Assembly (NCBI GenBank): GCA_029582165.1
Contig: CM055873.1
Span: 44,013,295-44,077,294 of the forward strand
Reading direction: 5' to 3'
Source: Portulaca oleracea
Taxonomy: Eukaryota > Streptophyta > Magnoliopsida > Caryophyllales > Portulacaceae
Length of the DNA: 64,000 nucleotides
The notes beneath the pieces were generated by a model. It ran no database searches. It saw nothing but the letters and a program-made list of their open reading frames with translations, and was not told the DNA's origin. Shown in pieces: positions 24,242 to 34,965 of this stretch. Position 1 is the first letter of the stretch. Each line of letters opens with the position of its first letter. The position numbers were made by a program, and so were the translations under genes.

Positions 24242-25075
24242 GCATTCATAACTTGATTAAAGTTTTAAGAACTACAATTATGGTGCGTTTGGTAGAATCT
24301 CGAAAAACATTTTTCCAGGAAAAACTCTTCTACCTTTGACTTCGTGAGTATGAATTTAAAATAATGGATTATACGTCAAAGTATGTTTCCATTTACTAAA
24401 TATACCCAAACATAGAATTTAGCGAATGATCCCAAATTTTGTAGGATTAGAGTCGATTTCAATGGACATGAAAGAGAGCAAAATGACCAACATAAATTCA
24501 TTGTCCGAATTTTAACATCGATCGACTAATTTGACCAACTCCATAAATTTATTAGGAAAATAAGTGTAAGGTTATAGCGGAAGTGAAATAAACCCAACAA
24601 AATTTAACTTGAAAAGGGAATTAGAATTAGATTAAGATGGTATCATCTGCCGTATTGGACCGTACTGGATTCAATAGGCCATAAAAACCCCCACAAAATT
24701 TAACTCGTGATTAAATTTTCACCAGCGCTAGAGTTATTTTTTTTTAGCTAATTGTGAATAATGAATGGTACAGGGTTAGAATCCATGGCCGTGGACATGA
24801 AAGAGAGCAAGATGACACTAATTGGGGACATAGACCCCATAGCAGCCGTGACCAAACTGAGGAAGACTTACCACGCAGAAATAATCTTAGTTGGGCCCGC
24901 AAAAGAGCCAGAGAAGAAGGAGGAGCCCAAGAAAAAAGAAGAGCCCAAGAAGAAAGAGGAGCCTAAAAATGAGGTCCAAGTGGTACATGTAATTGATCCA
25001 GTTAAGGCCTATCAGTATCAGATGATGTACCCTCATATTCAATATGCATACCCCACACAACACTACTTTTGCTGA
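23992..25075 (+). CDS. Heavy-metal-associated plant protein (HIPP-like), copy 2
   Basis: Three exons: 23992-23997 (ATG AAG, donor GTCAGT), 24130-24205 (acceptor TTTCAG, donor GTATGT) and 24774-25075 (acceptor TACAG). The product is about 128 residues: HMA-like fold [20 protein letters not shown]...[22 protein letters not shown], a Lys/Glu/Pro linker (EEPKKK repeats) and a Tyr/Pro-rich end, stopping at HYFC. It is a close tandem paralogue of copy 1, 4.4 kb away, with identical exon phase. It lacks CxxC. Compared with copy 1, a run of four Ts (25067-25070) shifts the frame so the stop occurs before [11 protein letters not shown], which is intact in the next frame (25071-25106). The copy therefore lacks a CaaX box unless this is an error. 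Intron 2 contains a (TA)n tract and a partial copy of exon 3. Confidence 0.82.
24208..24236. repeat. (TA)n tract in HIPP copy 2 intron 2
   Basis: About 13 TA units directly after the exon 2 splice donor (GTATGTATATATA...). Confidence 0.9.
24444..24487 (+). pseudogene. Partial duplicate of HIPP exon 3 inside intron 2
   Basis: After TTTGTAG the sequence GATTAGAGTCGATTTCAATG, then GACATGAAAGAGAGCAAAATGACC, matches the first ~45 bases of both exon 3 copies and keeps the acceptor AG, then diverges. It is a remnant of an exon duplication; if spliced it would soon run into a stop. Confidence 0.75.
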
Positions 25076-25422
25076 AGAGGACCCTAACTCTTGTGTTATT
25101 TGTTGAGTTGGATGCATGATTTATTAAGTATATGACTAATCAAGGAAGGATAAAGGATTAGTTGTTTAGAGTTTTGAAGTTCTGAGGATTGAGGGGTCAC
25201 CCTTTTGGTTTAATTGGGGTTGTAAACAAGGTATTCATTCAAAACACAGTGTAACTGAAATACTTCATTATATTTATGCCAATCAAAGAACAAGTTACAT
25301 TTCGGAAACAAAACAAGAAGTCACAACTTGAAGCAATTATGGATCTGACATGGATGTGTCTGACCGGGTTGACTTTAATGTCTTGTGTCAAAACTACCGA
25401 AATACCACCACTCAACTCTACG

Positions 25423-25530
25423 CCCCACTCAAATCCAATTATATTTTTTTTGAACCACCAGAATACAAAGTGATAGTAGGGATTACCATCATCCAATTTG
25501 CAAAAGTAAGGATTATTAGAATCCAATTTT

Positions 25531-25532
<2 letters not shown>
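25423..25532. mobile_element. GGGAAATTGG-type MITE, right arm only
   Basis: Matches the right inverted arm of the MITEs at 30336, 33486 and 35434 (CACCAGAATACAAAGTGA..., GGATTATTAGAATCCAATTT) and ends TTTTCC directly against a (TA)n tract. The left arm is missing. Confidence 0.65.

Positions 25533-25585
<53 letters not shown>
25533..25585. repeat. (TA)n microsatellite
   Basis: About 26 TA units between the MITE arm and the 5' end of the LINE. Confidence 0.95.
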
Positions 25586-25587
<2 letters not shown>

Positions 25588-25666
25588 CTCTCTCCTCGAG
25601 TCTTTCCTCTCTTTGGCGATTTCCGGCAAGAAAAGCAGTCCCTGTGTCTTGGACTTCGGCCTAGCC

Positions 25667-26714
25667 ATGGCAAAGACCAGGAAGGCCAGCCACCAGCCAA
25701 AAGCCAAGAAGCCGACGAATGCCACACATGGATCTACTCCGGCAGATTCTGACTCAGAGATGAGCAATCGACAACAATTTTCTGGGCATGCAGCAACCAA
25801 ATCTCATGCGACTGATGAACTGATTGTGCAAAAATCAGATCAAACTCAAGGAATGAAGGTAATTGCTGATCCTCTACACCCTAAGCAACAACGATCTACT
25901 ACTTTTGCTTCCCTCCTCGACCCAGTCGAGGGAAACAATTTACAGTATATCGAAGCTACTGACATTAGAGGATCCCCAATTGCAACGATTGAAAAGGAGG
26001 CTGTCCAAGAAGAAATTGACTACTGGAAATCATCGATCTTGTGTCGAGTGATAGGAGCAAACCCTCCTTTCCCAGTAATTGAAGGCTTCATTCGAAGAAT
26101 ATGGTCTCACTATGATTTGAGCAACATAGCAGTTGTGCGAAAAGGGGTTTTTTTTAGTGAGATTCAACAAAGAAGCAGAGAAAAATGAGGTAATCAAACG
26201 AGGCTTCTATTTCTTTGACAAAAAGCCTTTTGTGGTTAAACCATGGAATCCAACACAAACGATTACCATGGAAGATTTTAGCTCATTACCCATTTGGATC
26301 AGATTCCCACATCTTGATATCCAATATTGGAGTATTCAAAATCTTAGCAGGCTAACTAGTCTTATTGGAATACCAATTAAGACTGACAAAGCAACAAAGG
26401 ACAGAACAAATCTTACCAGTGCACGAGTTCTGGTTGAGGTTAAACTGGACAGCAATTTCCCAAATGAGATCAAATACATAAATGAGCATGATGTGGTGGT
26501 TTCACAGCCAGTAGAATACGACTGGAAGCCAACAGCCTGTGGATATTGTCAATTGCTTGGTCACACAACATATGACTGTAGAAAGAAGGCAGCTGAAACA
26601 AAACTGGCTAAGGGCAATGCATCCAAACAGGAATGGAGAATCAAGATAAAAGACAGGTCTGTGGATGAAGATGGTTTCATTACGACCTCATCTCCTAGAG
26701 TTGTCACAAACTGA
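25667..26714 (+). pseudogene. LINE ORF1, nucleic-acid-binding protein, frameshifted
   Basis: The ATG at 25667 opens MAKTRKASHQPKAKK, a basic disordered head. A DUF4283 domain follows (EEIDYWKSSILCRVIGANPP through KKPFVVKPWNP). Near the C-terminus is a CCHC zinc knuckle CGYCQLLGHTTYDC (spacing C-2-C-4-H-4-C). The frame breaks inside DUF4283 at GGGGTTTTTTTT (26144-26155): one base too many moves the protein from VVRKG.. to FLVRFNKEAEKNEV. Everything else is open to the stop at 26712-26714. In L1 elements this protein packages the element RNA with ORF2 protein. The single homopolymer indel may be real decay or a sequencing error. Confidence 0.82.
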
Positions 26715-26890
26715 AACCAAAGCTCAAACAGAAGCCAAAAAATTTCAGCACCCACAACTGCAAACCAGTTTCAGATATTAGCAGATCAAATGGTCAATAA
26801 TGCAGGAAACACATTTGAAAATGCAAAAGAAGCAGGGGAGGAAGTAGAGGAGGGGAGTAAAAACTCCTCAGGCTCTGCCACGAACCCCCT

Positions 26891-29800
26891 ATGAAAATCG
26901 TTTCATGGAATGTGAGGGGTCTAAATGACCCAATAAAACAAGAAGATATCATGATCTTCTTGCGTAGTACAAATGCTAATGTGACCTGTTTGATTGAAAC
27001 AAAGGTGAAACCAGGAAAAGAGTCCATCCTCACCAAAGCTATGTTCAAGACTTGGTCTACTTGCAATAACTTCAATGCTCATGATGGTGGTAGAATTTTT
27101 ATAGCCTGGCGCACAAATAAAGTTGATGTTCAAGTGATTAGTGTTGATGCTCAGTATATACACTGTAAAATCCTTGATTACATCAGCAACATAGAAGCAA
27201 ATTACACCTTTGTGTATGGTTTCAATCGCATGGAGGAACGCATATGTCTCTGGGATGATTTAAGGAATATATCAAACAATACAACAGGCCCATGGTGTGT
27301 CATGGGAGATTTCAATTCCATTCTACATGAGGGAGACAGGCTGAATGGGACCCCAGAACACAACTTTGAAACCAAGGATTTTCATAGTTGTATTGAACAC
27401 TGCCAGCTCTCTGAGTTGATTTGTCATGGAGCTACACATACTTGGTCAAATGGTCATGTACAAACAAAAATTGATCGAATTTTTTACAATCAAGATTGGT
27501 TGCTTGTACATGATTATATGAAGGGTCTTTATCTACCACAAAGTCTTTCAGATCACAAACCTCTTATACTTGAGATTCTGGAAGGTCCTCAGCCACAGAC
27601 CTGTTTTCGGTTTTGTGACATGTGGGTCACTGACCCGAGTTTCCTCAGAATTATTGGACAAGCCATGGATAAGCTAAGGCCCGGATCCCCCATGCATACA
27701 ATTTACCATCTTCAGAAAGCTCTCAAACCAGCTTTTAAGGAGCTTAATCGAAAAAAAATATGCTGATATTCATAATGTCAGAAGGCTAGAGAAAAGCTGT
27801 TGGCCATTCAAACCTCTCTTGAGACAACCCCTACTGATCAAAGTCTTATAATGGAGGAGAGAAATATGAAAGAGTACTACAAAGTCATCTTAAACTCAGC
27901 TCGGCAACTCATCTCACAACAGAGCAAAATCGATGCCAATGCACATGGAGATACATGCTCTTCCTATTTCTTTAGTAAAATGAAGAAAAGGAAAATCACT
28001 TCAACCGTCCATACTTTGACTGATCTTAATGGGCAAAGCATTACTGGTTTCCAACAAGTGGGCAGTCACCTTGCTAGTTATTTTCAAAATCTTCTGGGCA
28101 AGGACTCTAATCGCACTCAGCACATCCAACAATCAATTATTCAAGAAGGGCCCACTTTAAACTACCATCAGCAACTGAATTTGTGCTCACCTTTCAACAG
28201 GAAGGACATCAAAGAAGCTCTCTTCTCAATCCCGAACACAAAATCCCCTGGTCCAGATGGTTTTTCAAGTGGTTTTTATAAAGCAGCCAGGCCACTACTG
28301 GAAGATATCTTCTGTGCAGCTGTAAATGAGTTTTTTGAGACAGGCCGGATGTTCGCTGCTCTAAACTCCACAACCCTTGCTCTCATCCCCAAGATAGAAA
28401 ATCCAGACTCAGCTACCGATTTCAGGCCTATACCCTGCTGCAACACTTTCTACAAGACAGTGTCAAAGTTACTTGCCTCGAGACTAAAGGATGTACTAAA
28501 CCACTTGATCAATGAAAGTCAAACTGCTTTCGTTCCTAGTCGTGAACTCCTGCATAATGTGCTAATGTGCCATGAACTCTCTTGGGGATTCCGCAGGAAA
28601 GTCTCCCAATCAAAATGTATCTTTAAAATTGACTTGAGAAAGGCTTTCGACAGCGTGAAATGGAACTTTATCAAAGAGATGCTGCAGGGATACAAATTTC
28701 CTCCACAATTTGTTACATCGATCATGAGCTGCCTCACAACACCCTCCTATACAGTTCAGATCAATGGTAGTACCCACCGCTATTTCAAAGGGGCAAGAGG
28801 ACTACGTCAAGGAGACCCGATCTCACCTCTCCTGTTTGTCCTTACTATGAAATATCTTTCCAGGAGCCTAACTGCAGCAACAAAGGTAGCAAACTTCAAG
28901 TATTTCCCACGCTGTAAGAGCTTAAATATCACACATCTTATTTTCGCGGATGATTTGATGATTTTCTCTGCGGCAGACCCACATAGTGTCCAACAAATCA
29001 TGAATACCCTGGACCATTTCCACCGAGTCTCTGGTCTAAACTCCAATGCAAACAAATCAAAGGTCATCATGTGTGGCGCCAACCAAGCCACAAAAAACCA
29101 GATTTTGCACATTACTAGTTTTGAAGAAGGGGACTTACCGTTTTGCTACCTGGGGATGCCTATTACAGATGGCAGGCTAAGCAAACTAGACTGCAAAGTG
29201 CTGGTTGACAAAATCACAGCAAGGATCAAGTCTTGGAGAACAGCAAATATCTCATATGCGGGTAGGGTGACCCTCATAAACTCTGTTCTACTTGGTGCTT
29301 TCACATACTGGGCCTCTATTATGATTATCCCACAATATGTTATTGATCAAATAACAAAGGTTTGTCGAAATTTCCTTTGGAGTGCGGATACTCAATATTC
29401 AAAGACCCCTCCTATTAGCTGGACCACTGTTTGCAAACCTAAGTCATGTGGGGGTTTAGGCATTAAGAATCTGAAACAGTGGAACAAGGCCCTGATAGCC
29501 AAACAGGTTTTGGAAATTTCTGAGCATAAAGAAAGTCTCTGGGTCAAATGGATACATGCGAGATACATCAAAGATCAAAACTGGTGGGACTACAAACCGA
29601 AGGGGGATACGTGTTGGTATTTCAAGAAGCTTTGTGACGTAAAAGAACAAACAAAACTGGCGAATATCCCAAGAAATCATTACTCAGTTGACAAGGGATA
29701 TAGAGCTCTTGAAGGGGAAAATACAAAGTGGTCGTGGGCGAGGATTGTGTGGAACAAATATAACACCCCGAGACACTCCTTCTGTGCCTGGATGACCCTG

Positions 29801-30220
29801 CATCAGAGACTTCAAGTTAAAACCAGATTGCACAATCAGGAGGTCCACCCTACTTGTCTGATGTGTGGAAACCATGATGAAACAATAGAACATCTGATGT
29901 TTGATTGCTCCTATGCTAATATGACTAGAGAACACCTGTCTGACTGGGTCAAACTCCCGATTGCGCATCATTGGGACCAATGGGGAAGGAGGATTCTAAA
30001 CTTCAAGGAAACAAAAATGAGGAAGCAAATCTTAATCGCCATCTTTGTTTCCTACATCTACAACATTTGGCAGGCGAGGAATAACAAGGTTTTCAAGAAC
30101 ATCAACAGAGACTCTCGACAGACCTCACAATCGATCAAAAATCATCTGCGAGATCGGACTCTTTATCTTACGAAGCACAGTTCAAAGTTTTACATTTGCA
30201 TTGATATGTTATGTAACTAG
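26891..30220 (+). pseudogene. LINE ORF2, endonuclease-reverse transcriptase, locally broken
   Basis: The N-terminal ~230 residues are an APE-like endonuclease (SWNVRGLND, IETK, GDFN, LSDHKP). Reverse transcriptase follows: NTKSPGPDGF, SQTAFVPSR, KIDLRKAFDSV, GLRQGDPISPLLF and the catalytic FADD (about 28945). The C-terminus has a zf-RVT domain (SFCAWMTLHQRLQVKTRL...CLMCGNHDETIEH). Two stops (27764 TGA, 27773 TAA) split it, but both sides share one frame. The ~25 bases between carry compensating indels starting at a run of eight As, so only a short linker is scrambled. About 1,110 codons in all, normal for plant L1 ORF2. It nicks target DNA and primes cDNA synthesis from the nick. Confidence 0.88.
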
Positions 30221-30272
30221 ACTTATATGGTCTTTATTGTAATTTTTCTCTTTTAATACAACTCACATTTAT

Positions 30273-30276
<4 letters not shown>

Positions 30277-30335
<59 letters not shown>
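30277..30335. repeat. (TA)n tract at LINE 3' end
   Basis: About 29 TA units. Serves as the LINE tail and as the left flank of the next MITE. Confidence 0.95.
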
Positions 30336-30337
<2 letters not shown>

Positions 30338-30858
30338 ATAATTGGATTTTAATAATCCCTACTTTCACCAATTGGACAATGGTGGACCGTACTTTCACTT
30401 TGTATTCTGGTGGTCAAAAAAAATAAAATTGGATTGTAGTGGTACCAAATCCACCTCCACATTCTTCTTATTTTTTTTTTATTTCTACACTATATTGTTT
30501 TTGTTTTTTTCGTTCCTGCCCCTAGAAAGTTAATGAATTGTAGTTTCTAAAACATTTTTTAAATTATTTTTTTGAGACTCCGAATAATTATTATGATTTT
30601 TTAAAAATAATAAAAGTGAAAAAATCATAAAAAATAGTAAAAAAATGAAAAAAATTGGGAGAAACGTTGTAAATACATTAAAAATCATTGTAAAGTGTTA
30701 TACTAAGTTTTGAATCAAATGCAACATAAAATCTAGAATTCCCTTGAAAATATCCCACTACAATCCAATTTTATTTTTTTGGACCACCAGAATACAAAGT
30801 GAAAGTACGGTCCACCATTGTCCAATTGATGAAAGTAGGATTATTAGAATCCAATTAT

Positions 30859-30860
<2 letters not shown>
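30336..30860. mobile_element. Mutator-like MITE, GGATAATTGG family
   Basis: Arms of ~110 bp: left GGATAATTGGATTTTAATAA..., right ...TTATTAGAATCCAATTATCC, with CACTTTGTATTCTGGTGGTC and its complement inside. 525 bp, non-coding, both edges against (TA)n so the 9-bp duplication would be TATATATAT. Family assignment rests on the copy at 35434-36853. Confidence 0.85.

Positions 30861-30898
<38 letters not shown>
30861..30898. repeat. (TA)n tract
   Basis: 19 TA units between two elements. Confidence 0.95.
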
Positions 30899-30901
<3 letters not shown>

Positions 30902-31803
30902 AAGTGATCATATGAGCATGGTGTTTGTGTGAGCATGTGAGCACTAGAGATATGGACCCTTGGATCTTCAATCCATGGTTTGGAAAAAAAGGAAGAGTTT
31001 GTCTTTTTTTTTTATTACACTTACACCGTTACACCACAGCTCACATGAGGGCATTAAGTGATGGGGAAAAAAATAAAGGGAAATCCATTCTCTGTATTGG
31101 GAAGGGAAAATTAAGGTAATAATTACTATCATGAAGATACCCACTGAAAATAAAAAAAGAAAAGAAAAAGGAGGAACTGATGCATGCTGCAGCAACGTAG
31201 GAAGGTAAACCATCAAACACATAGTCATTCACATGGGAAGAAGCAGCCACTGGAAGAAGAAGAATTGGAGGAGAATTAACGTCAAACACATAATCAGTAT
31301 TGATGTCCACGATAGACGAGATCGATGTCCACAATGTAAATGATGAAAAAGCATGAGGAAAAAAATGTGTCATTAAGATATACGGATAGAGGTTGTTGAT
31401 GTTCACAATGTACATCACGAAATTCAATAGTAAATATATGCTGACCAAACACTGTCAATATATGACTGTCCACGGTAGTTAGTGGCGATGTCCACAATGT
31501 GAATGACTATGTGTTTGACGGTTTGCCTTCCTACGTTGCTACAACATGCATCAATTCCTCCTTTTTCTTTTCTTTTTTTATTTCCAGTGGGTGTCTTCAT
31601 GATAGTAATTATTACCTACATTTTCCCTTCCCAATACAGAGAATGGATTCCGCTTTATTTTTTCCCCATCACTTAATGCCCTCACGTGAGCTGTGATGTA
31701 ACTGTAATAAAAAAAAAGACAAACTCTTCCTTTTTTTCAAACCATTGATTGAAGATCCAAGGGTCCATATCTCTAGTGCTCACATTCTCACACAAACACC
31801 ATG

Positions 31804-31805
<2 letters not shown>
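30899..31805. mobile_element. Fold-back element with ~330-bp inverted arms, in (TA)n
   Basis: Left arm from AGCATGGTGTTTGTGTGAGC (30915) through CACTAGAGATATGGACCCTT, ATTAAGTGATGGGG and CAACGTAGGAAGG. The right arm repeats these in reverse order and complement, ending CACAAACACCATGCTT. The spacer is ~250 bp. The open frames on both strands are only the arms read twice. (TA)n on both sides. Confidence 0.85.

Positions 31806-31858
<53 letters not shown>
31806..31858. repeat. (TA)n tract
   Basis: About 26 TA units; borders the 3' end of the minus-strand LINE fragment. Confidence 0.95.
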
Positions 31859-31861
<3 letters not shown>

Positions 31862-32346
31862 CACAAGCAAACAGAATATATATAACAAACATCAATGTAG
31901 TTTACAAATAGTGAGGGCAGGATCCCTCAGCAATCACATACAGAGAACTGTGTCAACTAGACTTATGTATTTTTTCCTAGATTTTGCTGCCAGAAGGATC
32001 TTGTTCATTACATCATTTTTCACCAAATTTATTATCACCTGAGGGGTAGCATTTCGCTTATTGTGGACCCGATTGTTTCTTTCTATCCAGATGTGGTAGA
32101 CATTTGCTGTGAGTATTGCACAATTCATATGGTTTTCTTTGCTTCTTTTTCTGAGTTCACGCAAATGATGTTTCCATTCTTGGGTGGTTGAGAGTTTGCC
32201 CAGCTCCCAATGTCTCATAGCATGCCTCACCTCCTTCCCAAACTCGCAACCAAGAAAAAGGTGGTCGATTGTTTCAGTCTCCAATTCGCAGTAGGGGCAA
32301 AGCGGAGTACCAGTAGGTTGCCAACGCATTGTTCTAGCACGTACAT
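31859..32346 (-). mobile_element. 5'-truncated LINE, 3' end only
   Basis: The minus-strand frame (about 32330 down to 31934) encodes the zf-RVT C-terminus of an L1 ORF2: MRWQPTGTPLCPYCELETETIDH...IWIERNNRVHN. It is related to, but clearly diverged from, the end of the LINE at 25586-30276. The 3' UTR ends TTGTGCAAA followed by (TA)n, the same tail type. The 5' truncation point also abuts TA/CATA repeats. Confidence 0.85.
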
Positions 32347-32364
32347 GTATATATATATATATAC

Positions 32365-32439
<75 letters not shown>

Positions 32440-32493
32440 TATATATATATATTATATTATATATATATATATTATATTATATATATATATATA
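32347..32493. repeat. (TA)n / (TACA)n / TATTATATTA tract
   Basis: Compound AT microsatellite of ~147 bp, including four CATA units and three ATTATATT interruptions. Confidence 0.95.
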
Positions 32494-32950
32494 GGGAAAT
32501 TGGATTATAATAATCCCTACTTTTGCGAATTGGATGACAATAATCGGTACTTTCAATTTGTATTCTGGTGGTCCAAAAAAATAAAATTGTATTGTAATGG
32601 TACCAAATCCATCACCACATTCTTTTTATTTTTTTCATGCCTACCCCATATTGTTTTTGTGTTTTTGATTCCTGCCCCTAGATAGGTAATGAAGTGTAGT
32701 TATTAAAACATTTTTTAAATTATTTTTTGAGATTCCGAACAATTATTATGATTTTTTAAAAGAAATAAAATTGAAAAATCATAAAAAAAATTGAAAAAAA
32801 AATTGAAAAAAATCGAGAGAAATGCTGTAAATTCATTAAAAATTGTGGTAAAGTGTTATACAAAGTTTTGAATCAAATGCAACACAAAATCTATGATATT
32901 TAGGGTATACTCTCGATTATGTCCCACTACAATACAATTTTATTTTTTTT
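32494..32950. mobile_element. GGGAAATTGG-type MITE, right arm truncated
   Basis: Starts GGGAAATTGGATTATAATAA after (TA)n, with interior CCCTAGATAGGTAATGAAGT as in other family members. It ends inside the right arm (..CAATACAATTTTATTTTTTTT) where the next copy begins. Confidence 0.75.
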
Positions 32951-33436
32951 GGATTCTAATAATCCCTACTTTTGCGAATTGGATGACAATAATCCCTAGT
33001 TTAAATTTGTATTCTGGTGGTACAAAAAAAAAATTGTATTGTAGTGGGACATAATCGAGAGTATATCCTAAATATCATAGATTTTGTGTTGCATTTTATT
33101 CAAAACTTTGTATAACACTTTAACACGATTTTTAATGAACTTACAGCATTTTTCCCAAATTTTGTAAATTTTTTTTTCTATTTTTTATGATTTTTTCAAT
33201 TTATTACTTTTTAAAAATCATAATAATTGCTCGAAATCTAAAAAAATAATTTAAAAAATGTTTTAGCAACTACACTTCATTACCTATCCGGGGGCAGGAA
33301 CGAAAAAAACAAAAACAATATGAAACGTACATGAAAAATAAAAGAATGAATGTGGTGATAATTGGTCCCACTACAATACAATTTTTTTTGACTGTAAAAT
33401 CTGAAATTGAAACTAGAGATTATTAGAATCTCATTT

Positions 33437-33440
<4 letters not shown>
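32951..33440. mobile_element. GGGAAATTGG-type MITE, left terminus truncated, inverted interior
   Basis: Starts GGATTCTAATAATCCC without the first ~8 terminal bases. The interior is reverse-complement to the neighbouring copy, so the two are head-to-head. Right end AATCTCATTTCT is diverged, then (TA)n. Confidence 0.7.

Positions 33441-33485
<45 letters not shown>
33441..33485. repeat. (TA)n tract
   Basis: About 22 TA units. Confidence 0.95.
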
Positions 33486-33488
<3 letters not shown>

Positions 33489-34017
33489 ATATTGGATTCT
33501 AATAATCACTACTATCACAAATTGTATGACAATAATCCCTACTATCATTTTGGATTCTGGTGGTCCAAAAAAAAAAAAGTATTGTAGTGGGACAAAATCG
33601 AGTGTATACGCTAAATATCATAGATTTTGTGTTGCATTTGATTCAAAACTTTGTATAACACTTTACCACGATTTTTAATGAATTTACAGCATTTCTCCCA
33701 AATTTTTTCAATTTTTTTCAATTTTTTATGATTTTTTCAATTTTATTCCTTTTAAAAAATCATAATAATTGCTCGAAATCTCAAAAAAATAATTTAAAAA
33801 ATGTTTTAGTAACTGCACTTCGTTAACTATCTAGGGGTAGGAACCAAAAAAACAAAAATAATATGGGGTAGGCATGGAAAAAATAAAAAGAATGTGGTAA
33901 TGGATTTGGTACCACTACAATACAATTTTATTTTTTTTTGGACCACCAGAATCCAAAATGATAGTAGGGATTATTGCCATACAATTTGTGATAGTAGGGA
34001 TTATTAGAATCCAATTT

Positions 34018-34020
<3 letters not shown>
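33486..34020. mobile_element. Mutator-like MITE, GGGATATTGG family, complete
   Basis: Left GGGATATTGGATTCTAATAA, right ...TTATTAGAATCCAATTTCCC, arms over 100 bp, 535 bp long, (TA)n on both sides. Interior as in 32951-33440. Non-coding. Confidence 0.87.
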
Positions 34021-34071
<51 letters not shown>

Positions 34072-34135
34072 ATATATATAAATATATAAATATATATATG
34101 TATATATATCATTTATCTTTTACTATCATCCTATA

Positions 34136-34173
<38 letters not shown>
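34021..34173. repeat. (TA)n then (TAA)n microsatellites
   Basis: (TA)n 34021-34079 with decayed continuation to about 34110, then roughly 11 ATA/TAA units at 34138-34173. Confidence 0.9.
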
Positions 34174-34174
<1 letters not shown>

Positions 34175-34444
34175 GTCTATATATATAAATTACTGCTAGC
34201 TTAGTAATAATTATAAGTAAATATAGGAGTGAGATATATATTTTAGGTTGTGCGCATATAAAGCCTAGCTAGGTGGTTCAATATAAAAGTACAAAATTAA
34301 ACTAACAATCGAACGTACATATATCACAGTCAAGTGTGATCTTGATGACTACCATGAAAATTAAATAACAAGTTTAGATGTTCAACTGACTTTTTTAGTT
34401 GATTAAACAGTATACCTTGGCTTAGCAAAGGACGACACAAACTC

Positions 34445-34965
34445 TATGGATCGGCGTTGTCTTCCTGCTCCTCGTTATCCTCATCCTCGTCTTGATCACC
34501 ATCATCATGGTCATCGGTCTTTCGAAGAAGCACACCTAGATATCCAACAGTTTAATGATTTACAAAAATATTATACAAACTTCATAATTTTGATAATTTC
34601 CACCATCATCCTTAATGCAACATGTATAATTAATAATTTACTCTGAAAAAATTCACCTGAGTATTCAGCTAAGGGATCCTCATAAGGCGAGGTGGGATGT
34701 TCTTAGTCTTAGAAGGTCTGTTGAGGAGTGAGGCGGGGGTGCGTCGAGGATAATGACGCAATTTGTTGTTGGAAGCCTCATGGGTGTCCAACAAACGGTC
34801 CATGAGGTTGAGTGGTGGGTACACCTTGCGAAAGTTGCCCTAATTCTGCGAAAGTACCTCCAGGATGCTGCGGACGGACCCCTCTCCCATAGCCTCAAAA
34901 GGGCACAAAGGCTCCTCTCCCAAATCCTCCTGTAGGATGCTCAAGCGCTCCTCCGTCATGTCCAT
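34445..34965 (-). pseudogene. Unidentified gene relic with acidic C-terminal tail
   Basis: The minus strand opens with MDMTEERLSILQEDLGEEPL (34965 on) and reaches a stop after ~41 codons. Further frames give PLNLMDRLLDTHEA and EDPLAEYS ending at a GT donor. After an AT-rich possible intron (about 34540-34670) an exon reads GVLLRKTDDHDDGDQDEDED and ends NADP-stop. The GC content is well above the surroundings, suggesting former coding sequence with frameshifts. I do not recognise the family. 34174-34444 shows nothing. Confidence 0.35.

Larger units (their letters stand above)
25586..30276 (+). mobile_element. L1-type LINE, near full length
   Basis: Contains 5' UTR, ORF1 (25667-26714), a ~175-bp spacer, ORF2 (26891-30220) and a short 3' UTR. 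The 3' end reads TTTATACAAA followed by (TA)n instead of poly(A), and a (TA)n tract also borders the 5' end. No RNase H domain follows the reverse transcriptase, as usual for plant L1s. Few lesions, so a relatively young insertion. Confidence 0.88.

Noticed and set aside
25350..25664. Open frames with long IYIYIY runs on both strands
   Set aside because: They are translations of the (TA)n tract, not proteins.
31041..31448. 135-codon minus-strand open frame
   Set aside because: Lies entirely in the inverted arm and spacer of the fold-back element; the opposite arm gives a similar frame on the other strand.
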